64,000 nt of DNA from Metaphire vulgaris (Eukaryota; Annelida; Clitellata; Crassiclitellata; Megascolecidae): assembly GCA_018105865.1 (NCBI GenBank), contig CM030848.1:6291801-6355800 (forward strand), written 5' to 3'. Made by a program: the position numbers and the translations under genes. Of the stretch, positions 35,384-44,936 are shown in pieces (the stretch's first letter is position 1; every line of letters starts with the position of its first letter). The notes under the pieces were generated by a model, which had not been told where the DNA came from, ran no database searches, and worked only from the letters and a program-made list of their open reading frames with translations.

Positions 35384-35958
35384 TTTCTCATAATATGTAT
35401 GTATATTAAATAATGTCGTTTATAATAGAAAATGAAAAGAATGTTTCTCATTTGCATATTTCTCATAAAGACATTTTTCATTTTGCATATAGATATCTGA
35501 TAGGCTATAATAGAAAATGAAAAATGCCAGATATCATTATTAGAATAGCGACGCCTGTCGACAAGCTCAGTTGGCTTCGTGAATTAATGTGTATCAACCA
35601 ATAATTTGAGAGTCGCAGCTTTTAAAAAGGCCGACGAAAATTATTTAGAAAGACTCTTTGATCAGGATAAAAAAGCTAAATAACTGTTTGGTCAGATAAC
35701 TTTGCTTCTTCGCTACCTATTATTATGAAGAATGCGCAATACACGACTGGAGCTGAATATAAGCAAGAAAAACACTGTCTGCATTATTTTATTACAAAAA
35801 TCTTCAGCAAGTTGATTAGAGTTGAGAAGGCCTTGAAGATCCAATATCAAAAATAAATAATTAATCGCATCTTAAGACACTAAGAACAATTTTCAGGCGT
35901 CGATTGTGAAAATATGTATTTTCAACCCATAATATTGCAAGAAAGAGGACACAACAAC
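35384..35958. other. Unannotated intergenic stretch
   Basis: AT-rich, nothing recognised. Confidence 0.4.
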
Positions 35959-36090
35959 CAGTGTTTATTCTAGCCACCTTGACATTGGAGATGATTTTGA
36001 AATGTTTGGGGGACAAGGTCTGAGTCTCCACACTTGGGGGGGGGGATTTCCATCCCAACCAACACGTAACAAATTTTGGAGGAATTTTAA
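35959..36090 (+). mobile_element. Truncated hAT-like MITE (TTTATTCTAGCC family)
   Basis: Starts CAGTGTTTATTCTAGCCACC and matches the complete unit at 41791-41971, but lacks the right terminus. Confidence 0.65.
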
Positions 36091-36600
36091 AACTATTCAA
36101 AAGCTAATCACTTGCTTTGATCAAAAGAACGGAGTAGCAGATTAATAAAACATACAATGCTAACATTGGTCAACCAAAATTAAACAGTTTCTTTTCAACC
36201 ATCGCCTTCCTACCTGGATCCATGACACTGAGAGCAGGTGTTAATCTGCCATTAATAACTAGCTTCTGAATTCCCTACAGGTAGACTTAGACACCTCCTT
36301 AGTACCAACTGTCCTTGAATGAACGCGTTGAATTCAAGTCAGCTGACGTCGGCTCACGTTGCTTGACAGAAAGACGTTTAGTATGACCTCACGTGACGTC
36401 TCACGTGACATCTCAGGAATAAGCAACATTCGACAAAAATCCATCAGGAAAACTCAAATCCAAGAGACAGCCGGTTGCAAGAAATGGCAGACAGAGCGAC
36501 GCAAAACTGTATTCCTGCATGTCTGTCTACCTGCCTTTCTGTCTGTCTGTCTGTCTGTCCGTGACCGCTTATGAGAATGGGCACCTGTCCGGTCGTTTCT
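36091..36600. other. Unannotated intergenic stretch
   Basis: Nothing recognised apart from a short CTGT run (36535-36560) and clustered CACGTGAC words near 36390. Confidence 0.4.
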
Positions 36601-36775
36601 CTTGACGGCAGTTCTCCTGTCTTGTCCTGTCCTGTCCTTCTTGACCGGCCCTGTTCTGTTCTGTCCTGTCCTGTCACATCCTGTCCTGTCCTGTCCTGTC
36701 CTGTCCTGTCCTTCTTGACCTGCCCTGTTCTGTTCTGTCCTGTCCTGTCACATCCTGTCCTGTCCTGTCCTGTGT
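36601..36775. repeat. (CCTGT)n pentanucleotide array with 70-bp higher-order repeat
   Basis: TCCTGTCC units. The block TTCTTGACCGGCCCTGTTCTG near 36637 recurs as TTCTTGACCTGCCCTGTTCTG near 36712, so the array shows a second, longer period. Confidence 0.85.
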
Positions 36776-37203
36776 TACTCGTCTGTCTATAAATAGCGTC
36801 GAGAATCGCCGGTATTATATTAAGACTGGCGTGACATAATTTGAGCGGCTAAGGCGGTTCAATTGCTTCTGACGTGACTAATACTCCGACGTAGAATACT
36901 TGAGACGAGATGACTTGTTGACTGCGGCGGCGGCGCATCAATCACTCATCCTCCTCACCACCGCGACCTCTGCCTCTCCCCCGCCTTCGTCCGTCGGCCG
37001 AATATAGAAAACGGAATCACCGAACGAAGCGCTTGAGGAGGAGGAGGAGGAGGAGGAGGAGAAGGAGGAGGACTAGTATCGCTGGATTAAAAACAAATCG
37101 AATGAAAAAGAAAGAAGCTGGCGACGACACGGAGGGGGGTGTTTCCTTTCAGTTCAAGATGGCGTCCGTCTGATGTTGTTACCACACGAGGCATCACTCA
37201 AAT
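36776..37203. other. GC-rich stretch without recognised gene
   Basis: Includes a (GGA)n run at 37038-37069. No supported exon. Confidence 0.4.
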
Positions 37204-38206
37204 CAGTGATGCTAATCTTTGTTCTGGTTCTTGTCGTTAAGGACTCGTTAAGGACCAATTTGAAGTCCTTGTCCTTGTCCTCGTCTTTGGGGAGTCAGTC
37301 CTCGTCCTTGTCGTCGTCCTTTCAGGTTGGTCCTTGTCCTCGTCCTTGTTACTTAGTCCTTGAAAAATCCTTATAAGAACCATATTAGCTGTATGCCGTT
37401 TTCATTTGAACAGATAATTATTATGCCCCAAGGTAAGAGAGGTGCGTGGATTTATACTTACAATAAGTGTTTTAATTTACTCTAAATGTGTAGTCAGTGT
37501 TCCTTTTATAATACCAGTGGAGCCTCCGACTAGTGTTTAATCTAGGCCGTTTCCGGGGGGGATCGCCCTTTTTCCCACGGAAATTTCAAATTCCCTCGGA
37601 AATTTTGGAATACTGCATGGACTAACAGCGGCCCCTAGCAGAATTCCCCCGGCTTGGTAAGTTCCCCCCGGCTTTTTGAGTTTCCCCCCGGAGTCCAGGA
37701 GTCTAGATTAAACACTGCCTCCGACTTCTTTTCCTGTTTGATGGCGTATAAGCTGGACGCATGCGTTTCGTTATTTCTAATTTTTAGCAGAATTCTTTGA
37801 ACGAGTGTTTTCGCAAAGTGGTCTCATATTTAGACCTCCTCGTGCGCGCACGACTGATCGGCTTCTGGAAACACTTGTTTATTTGAAATGCAACATTGCT
37901 GTTGACTAAATTGTGTTTTACGAAATTATTTTTATTGCTTTTCTAAATTGTGTGATTTGAATTTAAATCGTTTTTGTTTTTAAATCGCTTTATTCCTTTC
38001 TGCTCTTTTCTGTCTGACAGAGATCAGTCCTTGTCCTTTATCCTTGTCCTTAGAGGTCAGTCCTTGTGGTCCTTGTGCTTGTGGGGTCGCTCCTCGTCCT
38101 TATCATCGTCCTGAAGGAGTTGGTCCTCGTCTTTATCCTCGTCCTTGGGGGTCTTGTCCTTGTCCTTGTCCTCGTCCTTGAGGGTCAATCCTTGCTAACA
38201 TCACTG
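37204..38206. mobile_element. 1.0-kb hAT-type element with CCTTGT arrays
   Basis: Starts CAGTGATGCTAATC and ends CTTGCTAACATCACTG. Target duplication ACTCAAAT/GCTCAAAC (6 of 8). Irregular TCCTTGTCCTCGTCCTT arrays lie next to both ends (37255-37365 and 38020-38200). Family D MITE 37531-37717 is inserted inside. No open frame of transposase type is seen. Confidence 0.75.
37531..37717 (+). mobile_element. hAT-type MITE, family D copy 2
   Basis: Ends TAGTGTTTAATCTAGGCC and GTCTAGATTAAACACTG. Perfect target duplication CCTCCGAC at 37523-37530 and 37718-37725. Confidence 0.93.
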
Positions 38207-38397
38207 GCTCAAACTAGGCACGTGGTTTGTTCGTCTTATCTATTTGGATAAGAATTGTCGTGGACGCTTCTATGACAGGCATTCTGTAGCGCCTGATATT
38301 TAGGCCTACATATTGAATTTTAGTACATGTCGTGGTACCGGATTCTAGCATTAAGGAAGTATTAAGAGAGTCGGTCACTAGGACCGAGCACCAGTTA

Positions 38398-38404
38398 CTG
38401 CTGC

Positions 38405-38439
<35 letters not shown>
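38398..38439. repeat. (GAT)n microsatellite
   Basis: Short GAT run. Confidence 0.85.
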
Positions 38440-38750
38440 CTTAGGCCTACTTATTTTTAATAATAGTTAATATTAATAATAACTGTTGACAACGTTGAGC
38501 TCAGGCGAAGAGAAACTTCTATCTAAATACAGGGTGCTTTACCTACATCTTCTAAGATTGCTCTCTATTATGATGCGGTGCCCTGTTGCGGCGCTCTGAA
38601 TTAGCTATCTCAAGTTACTAACCCTAACTGACGGTGCTCTAGCTAATCTCAAACACCCGCACTGAAATGCTTTAACTTACGGTACTCTACTGTTCCCAAC
38701 CTCAGAGGCACCCGTGAGCTGTTCTCGCTGTGCTCTAAATTCCGCGAACT

Positions 38751-39555
38751 CAGTGTTTCCCAAACTGTGGGTCGTGACCCAAAAGTGGGTCGCAGGATTC
38801 AGTCTAATGGGTCGCGCAGGGTAGCGCGAAATTGGAATCAAACGTGCCATTTTCTAACCAATACCACAATTTCACAAGCATTGAGAGTTGCAAATACAGT
38901 AGGCTTAGGTTTTAAGAAATGTATATGCATGCAGTCCTCCGTACACGGTTTATAATAAATTCAGTAGTGTTTTATCCAATTTTAGTTGACAATAACTTTG
39001 CAGGGTCGCGGGATGCTATACGAAGCCGCTTAATTAAGTGGCAACAGTTCCAAACAGTTCTGAAAACTCTGTCCTATAGTACTTTTAAAAATTAATCTTA
39101 TTTCGCAATAACACATGGAAAGCGTCGTATTCCGACCATTTTGCTGTGAAACTCCACTAACAATAGAGGATCTCTGTTAGTAGTTTGTTTGTTACCTGGC
39201 GGTTAAGCGATTTTGCCATACTCATGGGATTTTCAAGACAAGTAACAAAGGTATGTTCGTGGCAGATTTTTAAAAAAGAAAATTTTCAAGAAATATCAGT
39301 ATCTATTTATCTCCTTTTGTCTTATTTAGACAAAAATATAAATAATTCTGCCTAATATATTTGCCATATTTTCTTTCGAATTGATTCAGAGCTTTTGCTT
39401 TGCTTTTTATTCGAAACTCAGAATATTCTTTTCAACTAACGTTCGCCAGATGGCCAAATGATTTTTTAAAAGATAGTACATGTTATGATTAGGGTCGCGG
39501 CACGTTACAGAATCGCCGAAGTGGGCCGCGGTTCCAAAATGTTTGGGAAACCCTG
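38751..39555 (+). mobile_element. hAT non-autonomous element, family C copy 2 (complete)
   Basis: Ends CAGTGTTTCCCAAACTGTGG and TGTTTGGGAAACCCTG. Target duplication CGCGAACT/CGCTAACT (38743-38750, 39556-39563; 7 of 8). A GGTTCCAAAA/GTTCCAAA motif recurs in the middle and at the right end. This 805-bp copy is the reference for the two other copies. No conserved coding frame. Confidence 0.9.
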
Positions 39556-39582
39556 CGCTAACTCAAGGGTTCCCGTTAAGGT

Positions 39583-39583
<1 letters not shown>

Positions 39584-39637
<54 letters not shown>
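39584..39637. repeat. (CT)n microsatellite
   Basis: About 54 bases of CT. Confidence 0.95.
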
Positions 39638-39639
<2 letters not shown>

Positions 39640-39997
39640 ACTTCACAGCGCTCTCTTTTAAGGTGATGGGACATTAGCGCGCTTTGCGTGAGTTCATTTT
39701 GACGTCCTTTGCGAAAGCGCTTTCAATGCTTGAATGATAAGCCGCTTTCGAATGGTGACTGGGACATTAGCATACATTGATCGCGTGCAAGCACACGGAG
39801 GGGAGAAAATCAACGCCGCCGCGCACGACTGATTGTGGTTGCACATTCACCCGAGTTTCGGTCGCGTTCATTTTGACTTTTCGACCAATCAGGTATCAGT
39901 TGAAACGTCAGCCCCATAGACTTTAATATATTAATAATAAATCTATGGTCAGCCCCCAAATACTTTGAAATAAAGAGAAAACAAGAGAAAATTAATC

Positions 39998-40160
39998 ATG
40001 GCTAAAAAAAGTGAATTTGATATAAATTTGATAAAAATATATTGAATGAGGTGGCGGCGCATCCCATTTTATGGGATAGCACATGCGATACGTATAAGAA
40101 AGTGATAAAAGCCATCGATATGGCTCGAAATTGCAGGAAAACTGCAGTCCACACCAGGTA
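39998..40160 (+). pseudogene. MADF-domain (Harbinger Myb-like) remnant
   Basis: ATG at 39998 begins MAKKSEFDINLI; after one frameshift the frame at 40042 gives EVAAHPILWDSTCDTYKK, the typical MADF opening. A second shift gives WLEIAGKLQ, the next MADF helix. A GTACGTG donor-like sequence follows CACACCAG at about 40158. Two frame breaks make this copy non-functional. In complete elements this protein helps the transposase bind DNA or enter the nucleus. Confidence 0.7.
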
Positions 40161-40263
40161 CGTGAATCATGAATGTATATATTACACAATGAATCTACAC
40201 GCAATGCAACGAAATGGAGTGAAATAAATTTGAAAGCTAAACGCTTCTTTATTTACCGGTATA

Positions 40264-40264
<1 letters not shown>

Positions 40265-40323
<59 letters not shown>
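40265..40323. repeat. (ATT)n microsatellite within Harbinger derivative 1
   Basis: About 57 bases of ATT, followed by CAAGACAACTTATATATCGC, a SINE-tail-like phrase that also appears near 9866. Confidence 0.95.
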
Positions 40324-40329
40324 CAAGAC

Positions 40330-40483
40330 AACTTATATATCGCCGTGGTCATGACCAAGGCCAAAGTTTAGCCTTTCTGGGTTTCTACGACTTCTTTTCT
40401 TTCTACAAAGCAGGTACCGATGCGATGATACATGTTGTTAAAATCATCATTCCGCAAATAGCCACTAACTCTTCGTCTGCCAT
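40330..40483 (-). pseudogene. Harbinger transposase N-terminal remnant
   Basis: Minus-strand ATG at 40483 begins MADEELVAICGMMIL, resembling MADEEFDALLL in the sister element (48141). In-frame stops follow within 30 codons, so only the start survives. Confidence 0.5.
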
Positions 40484-40698
40484 TATTTCAGCGCTACATC
40501 AACTTCTATCAGCGCTACATCAACTGTTGTAGGCGTGGCTTAATTTTTGCCTGTGTTGAAAATCGCTCCTACACGTTCAACACGATCGCAAAGGACGTCA
40601 AAATGAATTCGCGCAAAGCGCGGGTAGTGTCCCATCACCTTTAAACGCGCCGCGGTTGAGCCTCTATGAGTGAATGTGTGTGCATGTGCATGTGTGCG

Positions 40699-40701
40699 TG
40701 G

Positions 40702-40740
<39 letters not shown>

Positions 40741-40768
40741 CGTGCGTATGTGTGCGTGTGTGTGTGTC
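40699..40768. repeat. (GT)n/(GC)n microsatellite
   Basis: GT run with a central GCGCGCGC, a potential Z-DNA former. Confidence 0.9.
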
Positions 40769-41112
40769 AAATGGGCTTGCCACCGGCTATGGCGGAGTTA
40801 GTTATCTTCAGTGTTTCCAAGGATGCGAACAAGACAGTAAGTGGCAAGACCGAGACCGAGACCAAGACATTAGGTCTCAAGACCAAGACCAAGACAATAG
40901 GTCTCAAGACCAAGACCAAGACAGTAATTTTAAACATCAAGAAAACGGACAAAACAGTTAAGCCTATGCAGTCGTCGAAGTCCAGTCACAAATGGGCATT
41001 GCATTTCCTTTCTCTCTCAGGTCAATATCGCTTTGAAAACTGTGCATTTTGCTTTGATTTTGTCATCAACATGTGCGTATTCGCAAAATGCAGAATTGAC
41101 AACTGAAGGTAT

Positions 41113-41235
41113 CGACGGAAGATGGCAGAGTGGGTTACGTGATGGAGCGTCAGGCTGACGGAGCGGGTTCAAGCCCCGTTAGTGCCCCTAGTGGCTTTCA
41201 CACAGGCAGTAATGCCTTCTAAGCCACTTCAAATC
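41113..41235 (+). mobile_element. tRNA-derived SINE
   Basis: A-box TGGCAGAGTGGG (41123-41134) and B-box GGGTTCAAGCC (41165-41175) with tRNA-like spacing, then CACACAGGCAGTAATGCC shared with 59975-60080. Class II tRNA-like layout with a long variable region; not a functional tRNA because the acceptor stem does not close. Confidence 0.75.
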
Positions 41236-41518
41236 ATGCTAAGACATAGTCTTAAACAAATAATTCTACAGGAATAGACAATTTCTAACTGTAGGCCCCC
41301 TACTTTAATCTCTATTTTGGTACAAACATTTATACGCTATGCTTGATAATTTTTTCTTAAATTTCAGTCATGAAACTAATTTCTTGATTTATGTCTGTTA
41401 TCATTATGTACTGGTTACTTTCATGAGGGAACCATGATCCCTTCAGTAGCCATTTCTTATTTCTTTCTCGACCTTCCTCTTGAGTAGATACTATGTTATT
41501 ATTAGACAAGTACATAGG

Positions 41519-41520
<2 letters not shown>

Positions 41521-41565
<45 letters not shown>

Positions 41566-41645
41566 GTGTGTGTGTGTGTGGGTGGGTGTGGGTGGGTGGG
41601 TGTGGGTGGGTGGGTGTGTGGGTGTGTGTGGGTGTGTGGGTGTTA
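41521..41645. repeat. (TA)n(GT)n(GGGT)n microsatellite
   Basis: TA, then GT, then GGGTGGGTGT variants; the last part is G-run rich. Confidence 0.9.
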
Positions 41646-41790
41646 TTCTGTTTATCTTTTAGGTAAATTGAAATTATGGAGAAAGAAATAAGATGTCATG
41701 TCATGTCATGATTCGACACCATTTTAAATCACGGAATTATAATTAATTATATATGCCATAGGCCCAGGACATAGATATATGTATACAAAC

Positions 41791-41971
41791 CAGTGTTTAT
41801 TCTAGCCACCTTGACATTGGGGGGAGTTTGAAATGGTTGGGGGACAAGATTTGTCTCTCCATGCTTTGAGGGGGGAATTTCCATCCCCCAAGCCAACATA
41901 TACAAATTTGGGGAATTTTAAAACTTTGGGGGGAATCCCCCTCCAAAAAAACAGGCCTAGAATTAACACTG
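41791..41971 (+). mobile_element. hAT-like MITE (TTTATTCTAGCC family), complete
   Basis: Starts CAGTGTTTATTCTAGCC and ends GGCCTAGAATTAACACTG. Flanks TACAAACC/GACAAACT agree at 6 of 8 if the unit is trimmed by one base at each end. Inserted in the 40818 element. Confidence 0.75.
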
Positions 41972-42240
41972 ACAAACTTATCATATTATTATTCACGGAG
42001 GGCTCCAACAGTGACAATCTCTTCTAGCCCAATAATTCGGAAGACATCAACCACAGAAAACATTTATCACCAACAGTGGAAAATACCCACTGTCTCGGTC
42101 CGGAATCGCAAGACCAAGAAAGTAATGACGAGACCAAGACCGAGACCGAGACACTGGCCAGCAAGACCAAGACATTAAAAATATAAAATACTGTCTCGAG
42201 ACGAGACAGTGTCTCGAGACGTCACATCACTGAGTGTTTC

Positions 42241-43077
42241 CACTGTGATTTCTGAAAATCTCAAGATTTGCTCTCAAAAACACCAAGAAAACCCAGGCTA
42301 AAATCTACGTATTTTTAGCCGATTTTTGGCATATTTGTACTATTTGTTGCCAAATTTTCGACATTTTTGCAGAAACTTCGGAATTTTTGGCTATAATCAA
42401 GCCAAAACAAAAAAATACCCAGAAAACCCCAAGCAAAACTCAATATCATCAGAAAACGCCCCTTTCCGAAGTTCATATCCAAAAACCCAAGAACAAAGCA
42501 CTCAAGGAGTGGTAACGCTCAGCAATTTAGTGTAGAAATAAAACGCCATTTGGAATATGGAATAAAGTAGCTTTTTGTATGTCATCAAAACTGTCTTAGA
42601 TGCACAAATGATGTAACGCCATTCGTACTATACATCAGTTATTGCACAATGTTTCTATTAAGAGGAAAAGTACATTTTAGTCGATCTGTAATGTGACGAG
42701 ACTGCCTTTTGCTATTTGCTCGATCTAGCAAAAGGCAAAGTGATAAGTGCCAGAAGCCAAACAAGCGAGTGCAATTGGGAGATAGAAGCTGAAAGCTTGT
42801 TTTCGGTAATTTCTGAGGATTCGTCGCCATCACCCACCTGCAGATGGAATGAGTCCAGGTGCTGTCGGCGACGTGAAAAGATCAGAGTCGATGTTTGTTT
42901 TGGATTTTGGCCGAGGAAATAATTCAAAAGCAACAGTCTTAGTATGTGAGCCGCTCCGCTACTTAACGACAGGGAATGGACGAGTTTCATATTATTATTT
43001 TCTAATAATGAGAAATATTGTCTCCTTCTAATGTTCTCCATCTTGATGAAGGGTTGGATTGGCAGATTGATGTGGTC
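42241..43077. other. Unannotated intergenic stretch
   Basis: Contains AAAACCC/AAAATACCC words at 42280-42500 that look like decayed repeat. No exon is supported. Confidence 0.4.
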
Positions 43078-43325
43078 CAGAGCCGTAGCTAAGGGGCGGG
43101 AGGGGGAAGTTGTCCCGGGCGCCGTCATGGGAGGGGGCGCATTTCGCACACTAATGCATAAATTTTTATATAGCATATATTCCTCCAGCGTGAAATCATT
43201 CAAATGAGTAAAAAAAGGCTGTCACTCGAATTGTGCGGATAAGCAAAAAAAAGGTCGTCACCAGAATTTAGGGGCGCAAATTTCAAACCTTGCCTCGGGC
43301 GCCGAATACTCAAACTACGGCTCTG
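43078..43325. mobile_element. hAT-type MITE
   Basis: Ends CAGAGCCGTAGCTAAGGG and CTCAAACTACGGCTCTG. Perfect target duplication ATGTGGTC at 43070-43077 and 43326-43333. Shared module (GGATAAGCAAAAAAAAGGTC) at 43237-43256. Confidence 0.93.
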
Positions 43326-43333
43326 ATGTGGTC

Positions 43334-43907
43334 CACCTTCGTGCGTAATGTACACCTTAAAAAGAGCACCTGTTGCTCGCCAGTTCTTATACGATGTCCA
43401 CACTCAATGCGCTCTGCTATTACTTCAAAATATGATGCACCTTGCTCATTCGGCGCTCCTTTGGAGTGAATGAAGTCACGTGACGCAGCTGCTGAGCAGA
43501 ATCGGAGAGCACCTTACTTGACCTTGGATCGCAAAATGTTTGCGTAGACCTTACACCTGCGTTCGATCTAGACGCCAAAAGGTAGGCTGAAGACATGACA
43601 CTGGCTTATCTACCAACAAAATTCATAACAGAAAGGCATCAGTTAGTTTTTATTGCAGGAAAGCCTTGATAATAAATGGGGATCAGAACCTTCGTTGGTC
43701 TATATTATTAATCCAGCAACGCATCCTGTCCATTGTTATAACATGGCCCCGTTAGATCGTAAAAGCGTGTTGATGACTTGATATATCCAGTACGTACATC
43801 GAACATTGCACATACTCCTTAACCAATATGTAGGAAACCTTGGACATTATAAAAACAGGATAGCAACTGTATGGCTTTCCATACATTTCTGTCTAAGTAT
43901 ATATGCC
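43334..43907. other. Unannotated intergenic stretch
   Basis: Nothing recognised. Confidence 0.4.
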
Positions 43908-44005
43908 CAGGGGCGCCCACACAAGGGGGGAAAGGAAGCAAATGCTTCCTGAAAAACCTAGGGGGGGAAGAAATTCCCCCCCTGAGTTTTGGTATCACGT
44001 TAGAG
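43908..44005 (-). mobile_element. Truncated GGCGCCCAC-family MITE
   Basis: Starts CAGGGGCGCCCACACAAGG and contains GGAAGCAAATGCTTCC, matching 52095-52245 in reverse, but stops after GTATCACGTTAGAGTAG. Confidence 0.7.
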
Positions 44006-44246
44006 TAGTATATTTATTCGATAAGCCCCTCAATGACTGCGCAATTACTGGCTTAATTGCAGTGCAATTTTGTAACTTCATATAAGATTACCGGTACTCA
44101 ATTCAAGCTCAAGTTCATTATTATCAGGCATTCATAAAATGTTATTATTATTGTAACTTTTACATAGTCATTCTAATGATGAAGAGTGCAAACTTCCTAT
44201 GAAATATAAATCGTTTATAACAAACTAATAGACTCACATGAAGTTT

Positions 44247-44350
44247 ACATTCCAAATTAGACTACTGCAACTCCCTGCAACTCCCTCCACTACTGCAGCC
44301 TTCCAAAGACCTCCATCAACAAATTACAATCCATTCAAAACTGTGAAACG
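44247..44350 (+). pseudogene. CR1/L2-type reverse transcriptase fragment
   Basis: One frame gives KLDYCNSL and, after a shift, LPKTSINKLQSIQN, the conserved thumb-region motif of CR1/L2 LINEs (compare SRLDYCNSILLGLPDRQLNRLQ in the element at 44.9-47.1 kb). About 100 bases remain, with an internal duplication of GCAACTCCCT. Confidence 0.65.
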
Positions 44351-44840
44351 GTACAATTAGATACTGTTAATAATAAATTAATAATTATAATTTGCTTGTT
44401 TCAGTCAGTTGCCTTAAGTCTAGTTACCCAATTTGCAGTTGTTGCAGCTTTAATGCCTCTAACATCTATGTAAAATAATGTAGGTGTGGCTGTTGGATAA
44501 ATCTAATTTTTAAAATAAATACTAAAAGTAACATTTATTTTATTTGCATTTGGATGTGGTCATATTGCCAATGGATAATTTGCAGGTAATTTTAAATAGT
44601 TTTCCAGCGCAATTACTGCGATATCTCTCCGTAATTTCAACTTACATTTAATAGTGCTTTGTGGCTGTTGGAATTTTTCAGAAATTAAGAATTAGAAGTT
44701 ACTGGTATGAGACCTATCCTGGTGCACCAAAGTATGTGATTTAATGTCCAAAATGCACTGAAACTCACCTACGAGCACCTATTGATTTCAAAATTTTTCG
44801 GGGGTTTTACCCGGACCCCAGGCTTTTTCCACGAATTTGC

Positions 44841-44891
44841 GTGGATGGGGATTGTCAATGTTCAGTGTCGTCTTATACGGCTACTTTTTCG

Positions 44892-44936
<45 letters not shown>

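Larger units (their letters stand above)
39661..40640. mobile_element. PIF/Harbinger deletion derivative 1
   Basis: Ends AGGTGATGGGACATTAGC and GTAGTGTCCCATCACCT continue as an inverted repeat of about 55 bases (including TTTTGACGTCCTTTGCGA). TTA flanks both sides, the 3-bp duplication of PIF/Harbinger. The left half carries a plus-strand MADF (Myb-like) remnant; the right half carries the minus-strand start of a transposase-like frame. An ATT microsatellite (40265-40323) lies between. Confidence 0.85.
40818..42232. mobile_element. 1.4-kb hAT-type element with AAGACC arrays
   Basis: Starts CAAGGATGCGAACAAGACAG and ends GAGACGTCACATCACTG. Perfect target duplication AGTGTTTC at 40810-40817 and 42233-42240. 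AAGACC/GAGACC hexamer arrays lie inside both ends (40846-40922 and 42110-42170) in the same orientation. Inside are a tRNA-derived SINE (41113), microsatellites and another MITE (41791). No transposase frame is seen. Confidence 0.82.

Noticed and set aside
41113..41190. Functional tRNA gene
   Set aside because: Promoter boxes are present but the acceptor stem does not pair and a shared SINE body follows.
42712..43203. 163-residue minus-strand frame
   Set aside because: It runs partly through the hAT MITE at 43078-43325 and has no domain.
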